From assembly GCF_000208745.1 (NCBI RefSeq), contig NC_030856.1:5830409-5894408 (forward strand): 64,000 bases of DNA, in the 5' to 3' direction. The notes under the pieces were generated by a model, which was not told where the DNA came from, ran no database searches, and saw only the letters and a list, made by a program, of their open reading frames with translations. The translations under genes and the position numbers were made by a program. Shown one piece after another: positions 20,956 to 32,800 of this stretch. Each line of letters opens with the position of its first letter. Positions within the stretch are counted from its first letter, which is position 1. This DNA is from Theobroma cacao (Eukaryota; Streptophyta; Magnoliopsida; Malvales; Malvaceae).

Positions 20956-23900
20956 ATGGCGTCGACGTCGGCATCTCTCTCCGACGGCGTCAGTGGAAGA
21001 ATCAGACGCGCCTCTCCCAACCTTTTCTCTGAAAATCAAGCGCTTGTCACCGTAAGCTTATTATTAGTAAAGTTATAATTTTTTTTGTCTACTTGGTAAA
21101 GCAATTTTGAAATTTTTTTCTTTTTTCAGGATATAAGGAAAGCTTTGAATTTGATGAAGGAAATTGCCGTGGATTTAGAGAGAGATAATCAATCCGAGAT
21201 GGTATTTTTATTTTATTTGCATAATAATATTTACTTTTTTTTTTTAAATTTGTTTCTTATATTGGGTTTCTCATAAACTAATGGGTTATAGTTTTGAAGT
21301 GTGAAAAGAAGTGAGGAAATGTGGGATTGAATTGGGTTTTGTTTTTCTCCGATACCCATAAAACCCCATTAAAACCCTTATAATTGTTTCTTATAAATTT
21401 AATAAAACTTGTAATCATCGCTTAAACTTTTGTTTGAGTAAAGCCCGAAACAAGATTAGAAAATGATTATATAAATATTTTTTTTTCAATTTTCCGCTTT
21501 CGATTGACTAATAAAGTTGATGAATACGGTGGTGAATTAGAATATTTTTGGTTGGGGTTTCAGTTATGGTGTTGTAACTATGTCATGTTGAGTCAGTTCT
21601 TTGGTTTGTTAAGGTTTTCGTGGTTTTGGAACGAGTGTTGGATTTTACTTGTAGCTCTCCGGACTGGTTTGTATGTTTCAACCTCTGTCTTTAGTACAGC
21701 TTCAAGGTTACTGATCACCCTGCTCTAGAAAAGGGGGTAAAAACAATGTTGAAGAATAAATGAAATAAACAAAACCGTATTTTGTTACTTTAGGTATATG
21801 TTGACTTGAAAACCAAAAGTTTAAATTTAATCAGAATTCAAAATCCTTTTTGGTGTAGTAGGATATTGATGGTAGTTCATTTTGTAGGTGAAGCAGCTAG
21901 AAGAAGCTGTTGCTGAACTGGTAGAAGCTCATGAAAACTGCCTACATCATTCATCAGCAATTCAATCTGTTGGAGAGGCATATGAACCTGGGACTGAGGT
22001 GCATGTTTATTTCTTTTATGCATAATATGTATATTTTTTGGTTTAGTAATATCATTTTGTATAGATGTACTAACACTTACTGAATTAATGTCATCTGTTG
22101 CTTGCATGTTTTAACTACAGTTAACTGATTTTAAGAAGTTGCTTGATTCCGAGTTTGAAAAGGTCAAGGCTAGTTCATCTTCAAGTCCACAGAATCATCC
22201 ACTGATACATCAGTTCCGGCAAGCTGTCTGGGTAGGTATTTCAAACACATCAAGCCAGTTTTTGAAATTATTAAGATGGAAAAAGTCAATGATTGGTTTT
22301 TATCCATATGTTGTTTTTATTTCTTCTTATACTGTTAATTAATCTTATTTTGTATTTAGGGTCGAGGTTCCTCTCGGCTTTTGAGTTTGAAACATTATAT
22401 TGTTTTATATTTATGTATGTAGACAAAAGTATACATGTTTGTTTCTATAGATATGCAAACTAGTAAGGGTAATTTGGTTTTGTCAGAATCATTTCCATCT
22501 GGATATATATGCATGTTTGAAATTGATGTTTGGTTTATCTTAGAAGACTGACAATGGGATGGAGGGAGGTGGAAGAAAAGAATAAGAACCTAGTAACTAT
22601 CAAAAAGAATTACAGAAGATTGTAAAATGCTGAGCAAGTTGAGAATTTTCTCCTGGCCAATGGTCACTGCTTTTGCCTTAAAGGTTAAGATCAATATGGC
22701 CTAAAAGTTGCACTTGAAGAAAAGACTATAGAATTTATAGATGCATGATGACCAAAGGAAGCATGTTAAATAACGTAGAGTTTTATTGATATAACCTTGG
22801 CCTTTGATTATTGTCTAGTATTAGTACTGGATATTGTTTTTGTTGGAGTCTCATGCCTTAATCTTCAAGAGGAATTTGAAACAACAGATGTCCTACCTAA
22901 GCAAAGACAATAAACGTGGTCATGTGTTCTGAGTTTTGATGCATAGGCAATATGGGAGCACTGATCTTCAAAAATGTTACGATGATGTTGTGTTGCATGG
23001 TTTATTCACTACCCCTCTTGAGCAAAATCCACTAGAAGAAAGAACAAATAAAGCATAGGCCCATCACATACTTTGTGCTGAAGTTCAGTTTCAATCAGAA
23101 TAGAGGCAGCTAGGATTAGAATCTAGACCATTTGGTGAAAGAGGTTTTGATATGATGCCAAGAACCACTTTAGAATCTAGATCACCTGGTGAAAGAGATT
23201 ATTGTATGTGTTTCTGAGAGTAGGTTTTATTCATTAATGAAATCAACAGTTGAGGGACAACTGACAAGTGTCAAAGTGTATTTGAGCTTAGTAAATACAT
23301 GGCATATGAGATTATGGTCAGTGCTGCTGCTCAGTGGCATTTACAGTGAAATAAGAGTCCTCGGTATTGGTGTGCAGTTATTAGCAATCTGTAGGTCACT
23401 TAATCCATGAAGCCCTGGCTCACATCTGCTATACTTGTCAAATGAGAAAAATATGTTTTCGTTTTCTGTCTTTATCTCTCTCATGGAGGAATTGGTGAAT
23501 ACTAGATGCCAGTAGGTATTTTGTGCCACACTGTTTACCAATGATCTTCATCTTTAAGCTTTTATATTTATTGGTAACATGGTTTATTACTATGGTGGAT
23601 GATTATTCAAGGGATTTATTACATATCCAGTGTTCTTAAATCTTCCTCAGAATGTTCACCATACTGGGCAGCCAATGCCAGGTGAAGAGCAGGAGGATGT
23701 TGTCATGACCAGTACGGAGAGCAATATTAAGAATCTTAAATGTCCATTGACCGGAAAGCCTATTACTGAACTAACAGAACCAGTTCGCAGGTACCGTGTA
23801 GTTAATTTTTAACAGATCGTTCCAGTGAAAAATAGTATTCTGTTTTATTTGGTTAATTTGTTAATGTTTTTAAGAGATGTGTTTGCTCTTAGTGGAAAAT

Positions 23901-24534
23901 TTTCCTTATTTGTTCCATTGTTTTAGGACAGATTTGCATAAATCTATCTCAGCATCTTAAGTCTCACTGTATTTTGATGGTTGGAAGCATGGTAGTCCTA
24001 ATTCCCATTTGCTGGAATGCCCTTCAGAAAAATCCTGAAAATTTTAGTTTGCCAACATGATTGAGTTGTTTAGAAACTTGAGTATGCATTGGGACATATT
24101 TTTGAGTCTGCCCTTTTGTATCAAATAATATCCAGTATGTTTACTTCTTTGATCCAGCCTGGACTGCAAGCATATTTACGAAAAGAATGCTATCCTGGAC
24201 TTCATAAAATCCAAGCGTGGCAACGCTAAATGCCCCGTATCAGGTATATACAATTTTATTTTATATTAGAGTTATTGATTCTCTACGGCACCCTCATTCC
24301 TGACCATTTCTTCTTCTCTCAGCTTGCCCTAAGATGCTGCAGGCAAAAAGAGTTGTCTGTGACCCATTGTTACTCTTTGAAATTGAGGAGCAGCGCTCAT
24401 TGAGTAGACAGACTGCTAGAACTGATGTCATAGAAGATTTCACAGAAATGGAGCCTCATGAAGAAGAGTCCACGGAACCAGTTATGCATTTGCAGATAGA
24501 TATCAAGATGTCGAATCCTCGTGGCCGCTCCTAG
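20956..24534 (+). CDS. HPY2: E3 SUMO-protein ligase MMS21/HPY2 (SMC5/6 complex, NSE2)
   Basis: Seven exons (20956-21051, 21130-21201, 21888-21998, 22121-22231, 23651-23790, 24158-24243, 24323-24534), all with GT-AG borders and matching phases, give 275 residues. The N-terminal half is helical and contacts SMC5 in known homologues. The SP-RING (MIZ) domain spans about residues 158-215: KCPLTGKPI, then C180-x-H182, then C202PVSAC207, the Zn-binding set of NSE2-type ligases. The protein attaches SUMO to targets in DNA repair; in Arabidopsis it also restrains endoreduplication and keeps meristems dividing. Exons 3 and 4 are both 111 bases but not similar. The start is the ATG opening MASTSASLSD. 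The long intron 4 has a small tandem duplication (about 23116-23205). A TRIM-like element ends just upstream. Confidence 0.93.
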
Positions 24535-25472
24535 CTGATTAGATTTCCTTTGTATAGTCTTAATGCTTATAATTTTGGAAGTGTAATTATGCAGCTTTCT
24601 CACTGTAATCCCTTTCTTCTTTCTCCTTCAGTTTCTGACAGAATTTGTATTAGGGAAAGATGTACGGAGTTGTTTTGAATCTCTTTCTGTGTATTCCTTC
24701 CTTAAGTGCTGGAACCTTTTGCTGGGCTGGTTATGTTGGTAGGAAGGTTGGCATCCTCTCAAAGCATTCTCTCTCTGTTTAAATTGAAGACTTGCAAACA
24801 AGTTGATGAAAACCTTCTAGGATAATGAGGGGATGGCCATGGATACACCGCAGAAGAAATAGAGGAAAGTAAGTGGATGAGATCAAAATTCTAAAGATAA
24901 AGATATTATATGTATAACTATGTCTCAGTTGCCTACTAATCATATAAAGTTGCATTAATTACTAGAAATTTTTTAATGGTGAGTTGAAACTGGAAATTTG
25001 ATATATTAAAATTCATGTATGCTAGTTATATAAGTTGTAATGTATGGATTCGAGAATTCGATCATCTCGACGGGAGTTTTTTATTAATAGATTGTAATGC
25101 GTAAATTTGAAAATTTGATTATTTTGATATGAGTTAGGAAACTATCATTAATTTTTATTTAAATGCGATGATTACTTAATTAAATTTAATTTTTGTAATA
25201 AGATGCTAAATTTATATTAAATTAATTAAAAAAATATTTGATTTATGTAACTGAGTTTAGATTCGAAAAAATATATTTGATTAGTGGGCAACATAGACAA
25301 AAATATAAAATTTTATTTTTAGAATATATATTTATAAAATATATATATATATATAGCCCCTCATACGTAGTGCAGTGTATTTTTCAAAGAAGAAAAAAGG
25401 AAATAATTAAATAGAGCTACGAACTAGAAAATCTAATTTCCTTCTGGAACAGAACTTAAGCCACTTCCGATA
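24535..25472. other. Spacer between HPY2 and ERL1
   Basis: The first 150-250 bases are probable 3' UTR of HPY2. The remainder is AT-rich promoter of ERL1 with a short (AT)n run near 25341-25355. No other gene is seen. Confidence 0.4.
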
Positions 25473-28400
25473 ATGGCTTTCGTTAATAGTACTGGGATTC
25501 CTGTTTCTCGAATCTTTGCTTTTTGCAGCCGTTCTCTTTCTTCTCCACTCACAAATCCATTCTTTATTTCTACTCTACCTCGCGTTCCTTCATGCAAGTT
25601 TTCCATAACAGCCCAGTTCTCCCCTCCCTCTTCTTCTCCTTCTTCTTCTTCAATGAATACCCAAGTGGGTTTTCGTAGTAGTAGTAGTCGTTGGCGGCCC
25701 ATGTGTTTGTACTACACTCAAGGGAAATGTACCAAGGTATGCCTGCTTTTGCCCGTCCACTCGTTATTACAGAAGCCACTAAGATTGATTTTCATGGCTT
25801 CTTTTGACAATTTCTCGTTTCTCACCATCTGTTCGAGTTAAGTTTTAATGCCTGATTCTTTTTGCCATTTTATATGTGGGTATACTTTAATTCATGCGCT
25901 TGTTTATAAGGGTCTACATTTTGAGCTCCATTTCCCTCTTATATTTGCTTTTTGCTTTTCTTTTTAGAGTAAAATCAGGAGATAATAGTTTTGAAGAATT
26001 AAAAATTAAAGTTTAACTTTGTGATAACAAAATAGATGATTTAGTTTTGTATAAAATAATTATGTTTGGAAGTATGTTGCATTTTGTTTATTTGCTCAAT
26101 TTTAACCAAATATGATTTTGTTTATTGTTTTCCTTTTTAACAATTTTTTAGAAAGTATCAGCAAATAGATAAGGGCAAGTAACAGATATAATGATGGAAT
26201 GAAGCCTTATTTTATTAGGATTATGTGGATTTGCTTGTTCTATATTGGTTTCATAATGGTTAATCCTTTTGTTGGGTTGTATAAGTTTTGAATTGTATAT
26301 GATCAAGTTGAATACCAGTTTATAGAAAGGTTAGGTTGCAGAGACTTTTCAGTTCTCAGGCTGCATTATTTTAGTTCCCCTCAGACAATGTTACCATGTC
26401 TTAAAAGAGCATTTTGATTTGTTTCGTATTACTCTTGAAATCGAATACGACATGCGAATTGAGTGTGGAAATTCAAGGCTCTTGATTTAGTCGTGTTTAT
26501 GTTTAGATATGGGAAGAAATTATTATTTTTTAAAAAATAAGTTGAGGTATTTTTTGTTCTGATATCTAATTTACTCTTTCATTTCAGATGGATGATCCTT
26601 TCCATCTGGAGAAGTTCAGTCATGATTGCTCCAGGGATCTTCAAGTTAATGCCACTTCCATTGAGAAAAAATGCTCTCAAAATAAGGATTTTTTCTTGGT
26701 GCTTGATTTGGAAGGGAAAGTTGAGATACTTGAGTTTCCTGTATTGCTGATGGATGCAAAAACCTTGCGTGTAGTGGATTTCTTCCACAGGTTGTTTTTT
26801 CTTTACAGTATCTTTGGCACCAGTGGCAATTCATTTTTGGATTTTTCTTTCTATGTTTTTTGTCTTAGTGCATATGCGCTAGCTTGACTTTTACCTTCTT
26901 GATACCACGTGTGCATGCGTACATTGATAATAGAGTCACTTGGTTGCAATTGATTTTTGATCTTTTCATGACTATATCTAACTTAAGGGTAAAAATTTTT
27001 ACAGGTTTGTGAGGCCCTCTGAGATGAGTGAGCAAGCGATAAACAAATATATTGAAGGAAAATACGGCAAATTTGGGGTTGATAGGTAACAGTATTTTAC
27101 TTCTATTCTATCCTAAGAGCATTAGATGTACAATGTTTGGTGAATGTGGAGAACTGATGGATCCTTTCCCCTCCCAAATCGGTGATATTGGCCATTTCTA
27201 CTCTGTTGGCAAATTCCTTGCTACAATAACTGCTAGTAGGTATGGCTAACTGATGAGTTATGTATGTAGCTAAAATTTAACTTGATTGTAGAGTCTGGCA
27301 TGATACAGCTCAGCCATTTGAGGAAGTTATTCAGCAGTTTGAAGCTTGGTTGACTCAGCATCAACTCTGGGAAAAGAAGGGCGGTGGCTCCTTTACTCAA
27401 GCAGCATTTGTAACTTGGTGAGTCTTGAAACTCTTGAAAAACTATTATCTATTTCCTCTTTGTCTACTGAAGAATGCTCATTTCTTTGGTATTAGCGGAA
27501 ACTGGGATTTGAAGACAAAGGTCCCTCAACAATGCAAAGTTTCTGGGATCAAGCTCCCCCCATATTTCATGGAATGGATCAATCTAAAGGATGTGTATCT
27601 AAATTTTTATGGGCGTGAGGCAAGTACAAGCTTTAATTGGACTGAGTCATTATATTCTTCTTTCTTCCATTTGATGCATCTTGGAGCTTTAGATAGATAA
27701 TCCGTGACTGATACTTATTTCCTGAAATGATAAGTTTGATTCTGTGTTCAAATCTTCTCTGCCCAAGGTGGTTAACTCAATGCTGGCTGAACTGGTTTTT
27801 CTCCTGATTAAGATTAAGTTCTGTTACTTATATAACTGGTTGTAAAGCATAGCCATAATTTTTCTAAACAATCTTTGGAGAGGAAATAATAATTTTTTTT
27901 CCCGATTTAAAAAGGGTACTGAATTGCAGGAACTAAATCTGAAATAATGATCTTGATGGAATACTAGGCACTACGCACTAGCATCACATTTTATATAACA
28001 TGTTTGTACTTATTTATTATGACCAACCTTGCATTACCCCTCCTTCCCCCTCTACAACAACAACAAATAGAGAAAGATCAAAGTTTCATTTGGTTTTGAT
28101 TTTGTTTTTTCGTTTAATTGTGTCTTCTTTATTCTTATGTGATATGATTGCTTGATGATGGGTGACAGGCCAGAGGAATGATGTCCATGATGAAGCAGCT
28201 TGAAATTCCATCTTTCGGAAGTCACCATCTAGGTATCGATGACACAAAAAACATAGCAAGGGTACTGCAACACATGCTCGCTGATGGTGCAGTTATGCAA
28301 ATTACTGCAAGGAGATACCCTGAATCTCAAAAAGTTGAATTTCACTTCGAGAATCGTGTCAGGTATCCACAAAGAGCGAAAGGCAGTTTTAAGCTAAATC

Positions 28401-28505
28401 TAAACTTTTCAACACAATGTTTATTTGTAAATCATGATTATGCAACAAATAGTTTTTTGAATTCTCTACTTTTGACCTTTGATTCTATCTTTGCAATCCA
28501 GATGA
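25473..28505 (+). CDS. ERL1: ERI1-like 3'-5' exoribonuclease (ENHANCED RNAI-1-LIKE 1)
   Basis: Exons 25473-25736, 26588-26790, 27005-27085, 27292-27417, 27496-27619, 28169-28362 and 28502-28505 give 331 residues, close to the roughly 337 recalled for At3g15140. A Ser-rich, basic N-terminus (about 1-65) fits a plastid transit peptide. A CCCH-like motif (CLYYTQGKC, then FSHDC) follows, then a DEDDh exonuclease domain: VLDLEG supplies the first Asp and Glu, CGNWDLK the next Asp, and HHLGIDDTKN the catalytic His and last Asp. The Arabidopsis protein acts in chloroplast 5S/16S rRNA maturation and links to silencing. Intron 5 needs a GC donor (GAG|GCAAGT) to keep frame. The last exon supplies only one coding base plus TGA; without that splice the frame would run to 28567. 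It is followed directly by the ePHD-AAA gene. Confidence 0.92.
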
Positions 28506-29814
28506 TGTTTAGCTTTTTGGATGCCTTAGTCAATAACTTCCTCGGAGAAGGTTTGAGTACTCCATGAATCGTCAATGACAAGCTGTAGATTGGAAGCTTC
28601 CCTCATTGCTTTACTTAATATAGAGCAATATCCAACCATTGGGGGATTAAATTTTGTTATCCCAATAATGTAATCTAGATTCACTTTATGCACATATAAG
28701 ATTAGGATGTGCTCAATTGTTCGAATCGACATAAACAATGCAAATTTTGAGGATAAAGATTTAAGGTTTCTTACTCGAACTTGATGGGTTTTTTTTCTAA
28801 CTCTTTAGCATTGTCCTAATAGATTTACAAATTATGTGTTTATGAACTAGAAAATGATGAAATTTGCTTCCAAATTTCAACCCAATTGATGCTAAAATAG
28901 GAGAATCCTGGAGTGAAAGAAGTAAAAGATCAGATGGATGTTCAAGTGGCTCCCATGATAATGGATCGGACCAACAATACTTTGGTGAATATCTTCCCTT
29001 GTAAAGAGCCGTTGTACCTTCAACCCTACCCCAAAAGCCCCTATACTTTCCTACAAATCAGACCACCCATTTCCCCAAACTTTTGGATATTTCCATCAAA
29101 AAAACAAATCTAAACATATTTGGCGGCAACTTCTGCCTTTTTGGTAGGAAAAAAATGTAAAAAATTCACTCATCTTACACATATCCCCACTCTCGAATCC
29201 AGCGCGTGATCTCACTCCCCTATTTTGATCAACAATCCCACCCTAGAAACCTCAATCAAGCCACCAATTCCCCCTTAGATGCCACAAGTCAACAACTCAT
29301 AAAGCTCCTATTGCCCAATAAAATGTTCCTGTCAGCTCACGCCCTTTCCAGGAGAGTGAAGATGAACAGAATAAATTATAACTATAAAAATGTATTAGTA
29401 TTTTTATTTCTCTAAAACCTTATGCCCTAGTCTGCCTTTTCACCTGAAAGAAAAAAAAGAACCCAAAACTTGAAGCAACTCAAAACCTCAAAGGTTCTTT
29501 CTTTTTCGTCCCAAATTGATTTCTAAGCGATTTTACTTGATGGGTTTCTCGTCATTTTCGATTTCCCACTTGGAACGATCCAACTCAGCGTCTCCCCTGG
29601 TGAGTTAAGTACTGAGTTCGATCGATTTTATCTACCTTCGAAAATCATTGCTTTATTTGGAGTACCCAATTGAGGAAACTGAAAGATGGATCATTAGTTG
29701 AATACCCAGTCTCCTAAATCTTTTAAATTAATATTATATGCAATATTTATGAAACCTTAGGAGAAAATTGATATAGATATTAGAGGTTTTCATATATTTT
29801 GTGGGGTTTTGGTC
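28506..29814. other. Spacer between ERL1 and the ePHD-AAA gene
   Basis: It contains the ERL1 3' UTR, a C-rich stretch (about 28990-29300) with no convincing gene, and the probable leader of the next gene. A splice-like GTGAGT at about 29599-29604 could mark a leader intron. Confidence 0.4.
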
Positions 29815-32800
29815 ATGCAATTATCACCAGCCTCGGTTTCTTCATCGAAACGGAGTGATTTTGGGCAAAAATCAGGTTCTAGGCTTCGGAAGAAGCATAA
29901 GAGATTAGATGCAATATGTGAGGAAGAGTATAATAGGAACCATGGAGAAGGTAATGAGGGGAATGATGGTGATGGGTCAGGGAGTGTGGATTTAGAGCTC
30001 CGTAGGAGCTCACGGGTTAGGAGGGCGCCGGTTATATTGGATGTGTCACCTCCGCCTCCAAAGAAAAGGCGGAAGATTGGGAAGAGTGGGAGGTTTGGTC
30101 GGGGGAGGAAAAGGTTAGGGCGTGTGAAGGAGGAGGAGGAGGAGGAGGAGGAGGATGGGGTGGAGACAGGGGAGGTGCAGACTCTAGGGAGTTGGAGGTC
30201 GAGGTTGAGGACAAGAGGAAGGAATGTGAATGTTAATACGAAGGTGGAGGAGAGGGTTTTGCCGAATAGGAGGAGGAAGCTTTTTGAGGATATAGTTGGG
30301 AATGAGGAGGAGGAGGAGGAGGTGGAAGAAGAAGAGGAGGAAGAGGAGGATGAATCAGATGGTGGAGAAATGATGTTAGTGAAATCCAAGAGGCCAGGGA
30401 GGGTTAACCCAGCAAATGGTTCAGATAGTGAAGAGGTGGTGGAGATTTGTGGCATCAGAGAAGAAACGGAGGTGGAAAAAGAAGAAATAAAAGAGGATGA
30501 GGTAGAGGAAGATGTGCCTGTTTTAGAGAGTGAAAAGAGTCATGGAAATGATAGGGAGGACATGGTTGTGGAGCCTCCTACAGTTTTGGAGAGTGAAATG
30601 AGTCATGAAAATGAGAGGGACAGGATGGATGGCTATGTGGTTGAGCTGGTTAAAGAGGATGACAGAGAACTATCAAATTGTATACAATCAGAGGGGGGCT
30701 GCATTGGCCATGAAAAAGTTGAAATAAATGAAACAATTGAAACAGTGGAGCTGAGTGAAGAACAAGTGCAACATTTAGAATGTCAGAATGAAGAAGCAAA
30801 TGAAGAGGATGTTGTAGAAGTAGATAATGTGGCGGAGGAAGTTGAAGATGGTGGTGATCATGATGCAAAAGATGATGGATTGGTGAAAGTTGATGAAAAA
30901 CCTTCAGAACATAAGAATGATATAGCGGTAGAGCAGTCAAATAAAGCAGCTGCTGAAGCAATTGGCAAGCCACGTATAAAACAGGGGAGAAGGTGTGGAT
31001 TGTGTGGTGGTGGGACTGATGGCAAACCCCCAAAGAAGTTGGTTCAGGACGTAGGGGATAGTGAAAATGAAGCATACAGCTCTTCAGCTTCAGAGGAACC
31101 AAACTATGACGTTTGGGATGGGTTTGGTGACGAACCTGGGTGGCTTGGTCGTCTCCTTGGTCCTATAAATGATCGTTATGGTATTGCTGGCATTTGGGTT
31201 CATCAACACTGTGCTGTATGGAGTCCTGAGGTACAGTTCTATTCTTTTCCCTTTTATATTCCTCTTTTTCAAACTTAATTTATTAATTTATCTCGTTCCT
31301 GGTATCGGTGGATACATATGTGTAAGCATTCATTATATACATATACATGCTGATGTTTCATCTATTCCTCCTTGGTCTGCTATATGATTTTATAAGCATT
31401 TTGGATGTCCACTGTCATTACCGTAGCTTGTTTTTTGAGCTGTTGATACACCTTGGGCTTTTACCCTAGCTTCTCGACCATTTGTAGTTTCATGCTTAGT
31501 ATATCTCAATTTCCACTTTTAATAATTGACTATGTATATGCTGACAATTCTCTTAGTTTTTATCCTATATGATTTCAGGTAATTAAAAGAATTGGTTCTG
31601 GAAGTTTACAATCTCTATCACCCATTAAACTCTTCTTAATTCATCCTTATTCCGCTGCATCTCCCTTTTCATCGATGTTCCTGTCTGTAGGTTTATTTTG
31701 CCGGCTTGGGATGCTTAAAAAATGTTAGGGCAGCGCTTTGTAGAGGAAGAGCATTAAAATGCAGCCGATGTGGGAGGCCAGGAGCAACAATTGGATGTCG
31801 TGTTGATCGGTGTCCGAAGACATACCACTTGGTTTGTTTCTTGATATCTTTTTTCCAAAGAAATCTCCCTTAACGCATCCTCCCCTTCCCTGCTGCTCAA
31901 TTTTTGTTCAAGAAATAGATAGAGCTTCTTGTTGCTTTCCAATTGATGAAATTCTACTTTTTGGCAGCCTTGTGCAAGAGCCAATGGCTGTATATTTGAT
32001 CATCGCAAATTTCTCATAGCCTGCACTGATCATCGGCATCTCTTCCAACCTCCTGGTATTCAATATTTAGCCCGGATAAAGAAATTGAAAGCTAAGAAAA
32101 TGAAGTTGGAAATGAGGAAAGTATCAAATGACGCATGGCGAAAGGATATTGAAGCTGAAGAAAAATGGTTGGAGCATTGTGGTGAGGATGAAGAGTTCTT
32201 GAAACGTGAGGGCAAGAGACTTCATCGAGATTTGTTAAGAATAGCACCTGTCTATATTGGAGGCTTAGAGTCTGAGAGTGGGAAATCATTTGAGGGATGG
32301 GGATCTGTTGCTGGCTTGCAGGATGTTATCCGATGCATGAAGGAAGTTGTCATCTTACCACTGTTGTATCCTGAGTTCTTTGACAATCTGGGCCTTACAC
32401 CTCCCAGAGGTGTTCTTTTGCATGGCTATCCAGGAACGGGCAAAACTCTTGTGGTGCGCGCATTGATTGGTTCTTGTGCTCGTGGCGATAAACGTATTGC
32501 ATATTTTGCCCGCAAAGGTGCTGACTGCTTAGGAAAATATGTTGGTGATGCTGAGCGCCAGCTGAGGCTCTTGTTTCAGGTTGCTGAGAGATGCCAACCT
32601 TCTATAATATTCTTTGATGAGATAGATGGCTTAGCACCTCGACGGACAAGGCAGCAAGATCAGACACATAGTTCAGTTGTGTCCACATTGCTTGCTCTGT
32701 TGGATGGTTTGAAGTCCCGAGGTTCAGTGGTGGTGATAGGTGCAACTAATCGCCCTGATGCTGTTGATCCTGCATTGAGGAGGCCAGGGAGATTTGATCG

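Noticed and set aside
20822..21055. 77-codon frame overlapping HPY2 exon 1
   Set aside because: It is out of frame with the spliced HPY2 protein and has no family; the frame from 20956 joins all later exons.
28363..28567. Longer C-terminus of ERL1
   Set aside because: The extra 68 residues are AT-driven and unlike homologues; a GT donor at 28363 and an acceptor at 28500-28501 restore the conserved end.
29790..30455. 221-codon Ser-rich frame on the minus strand
   Set aside because: It is the complement of the Glu-codon-rich exon 1 of the ePHD-AAA gene (GAG/GAA reads as Ser codons in reverse).
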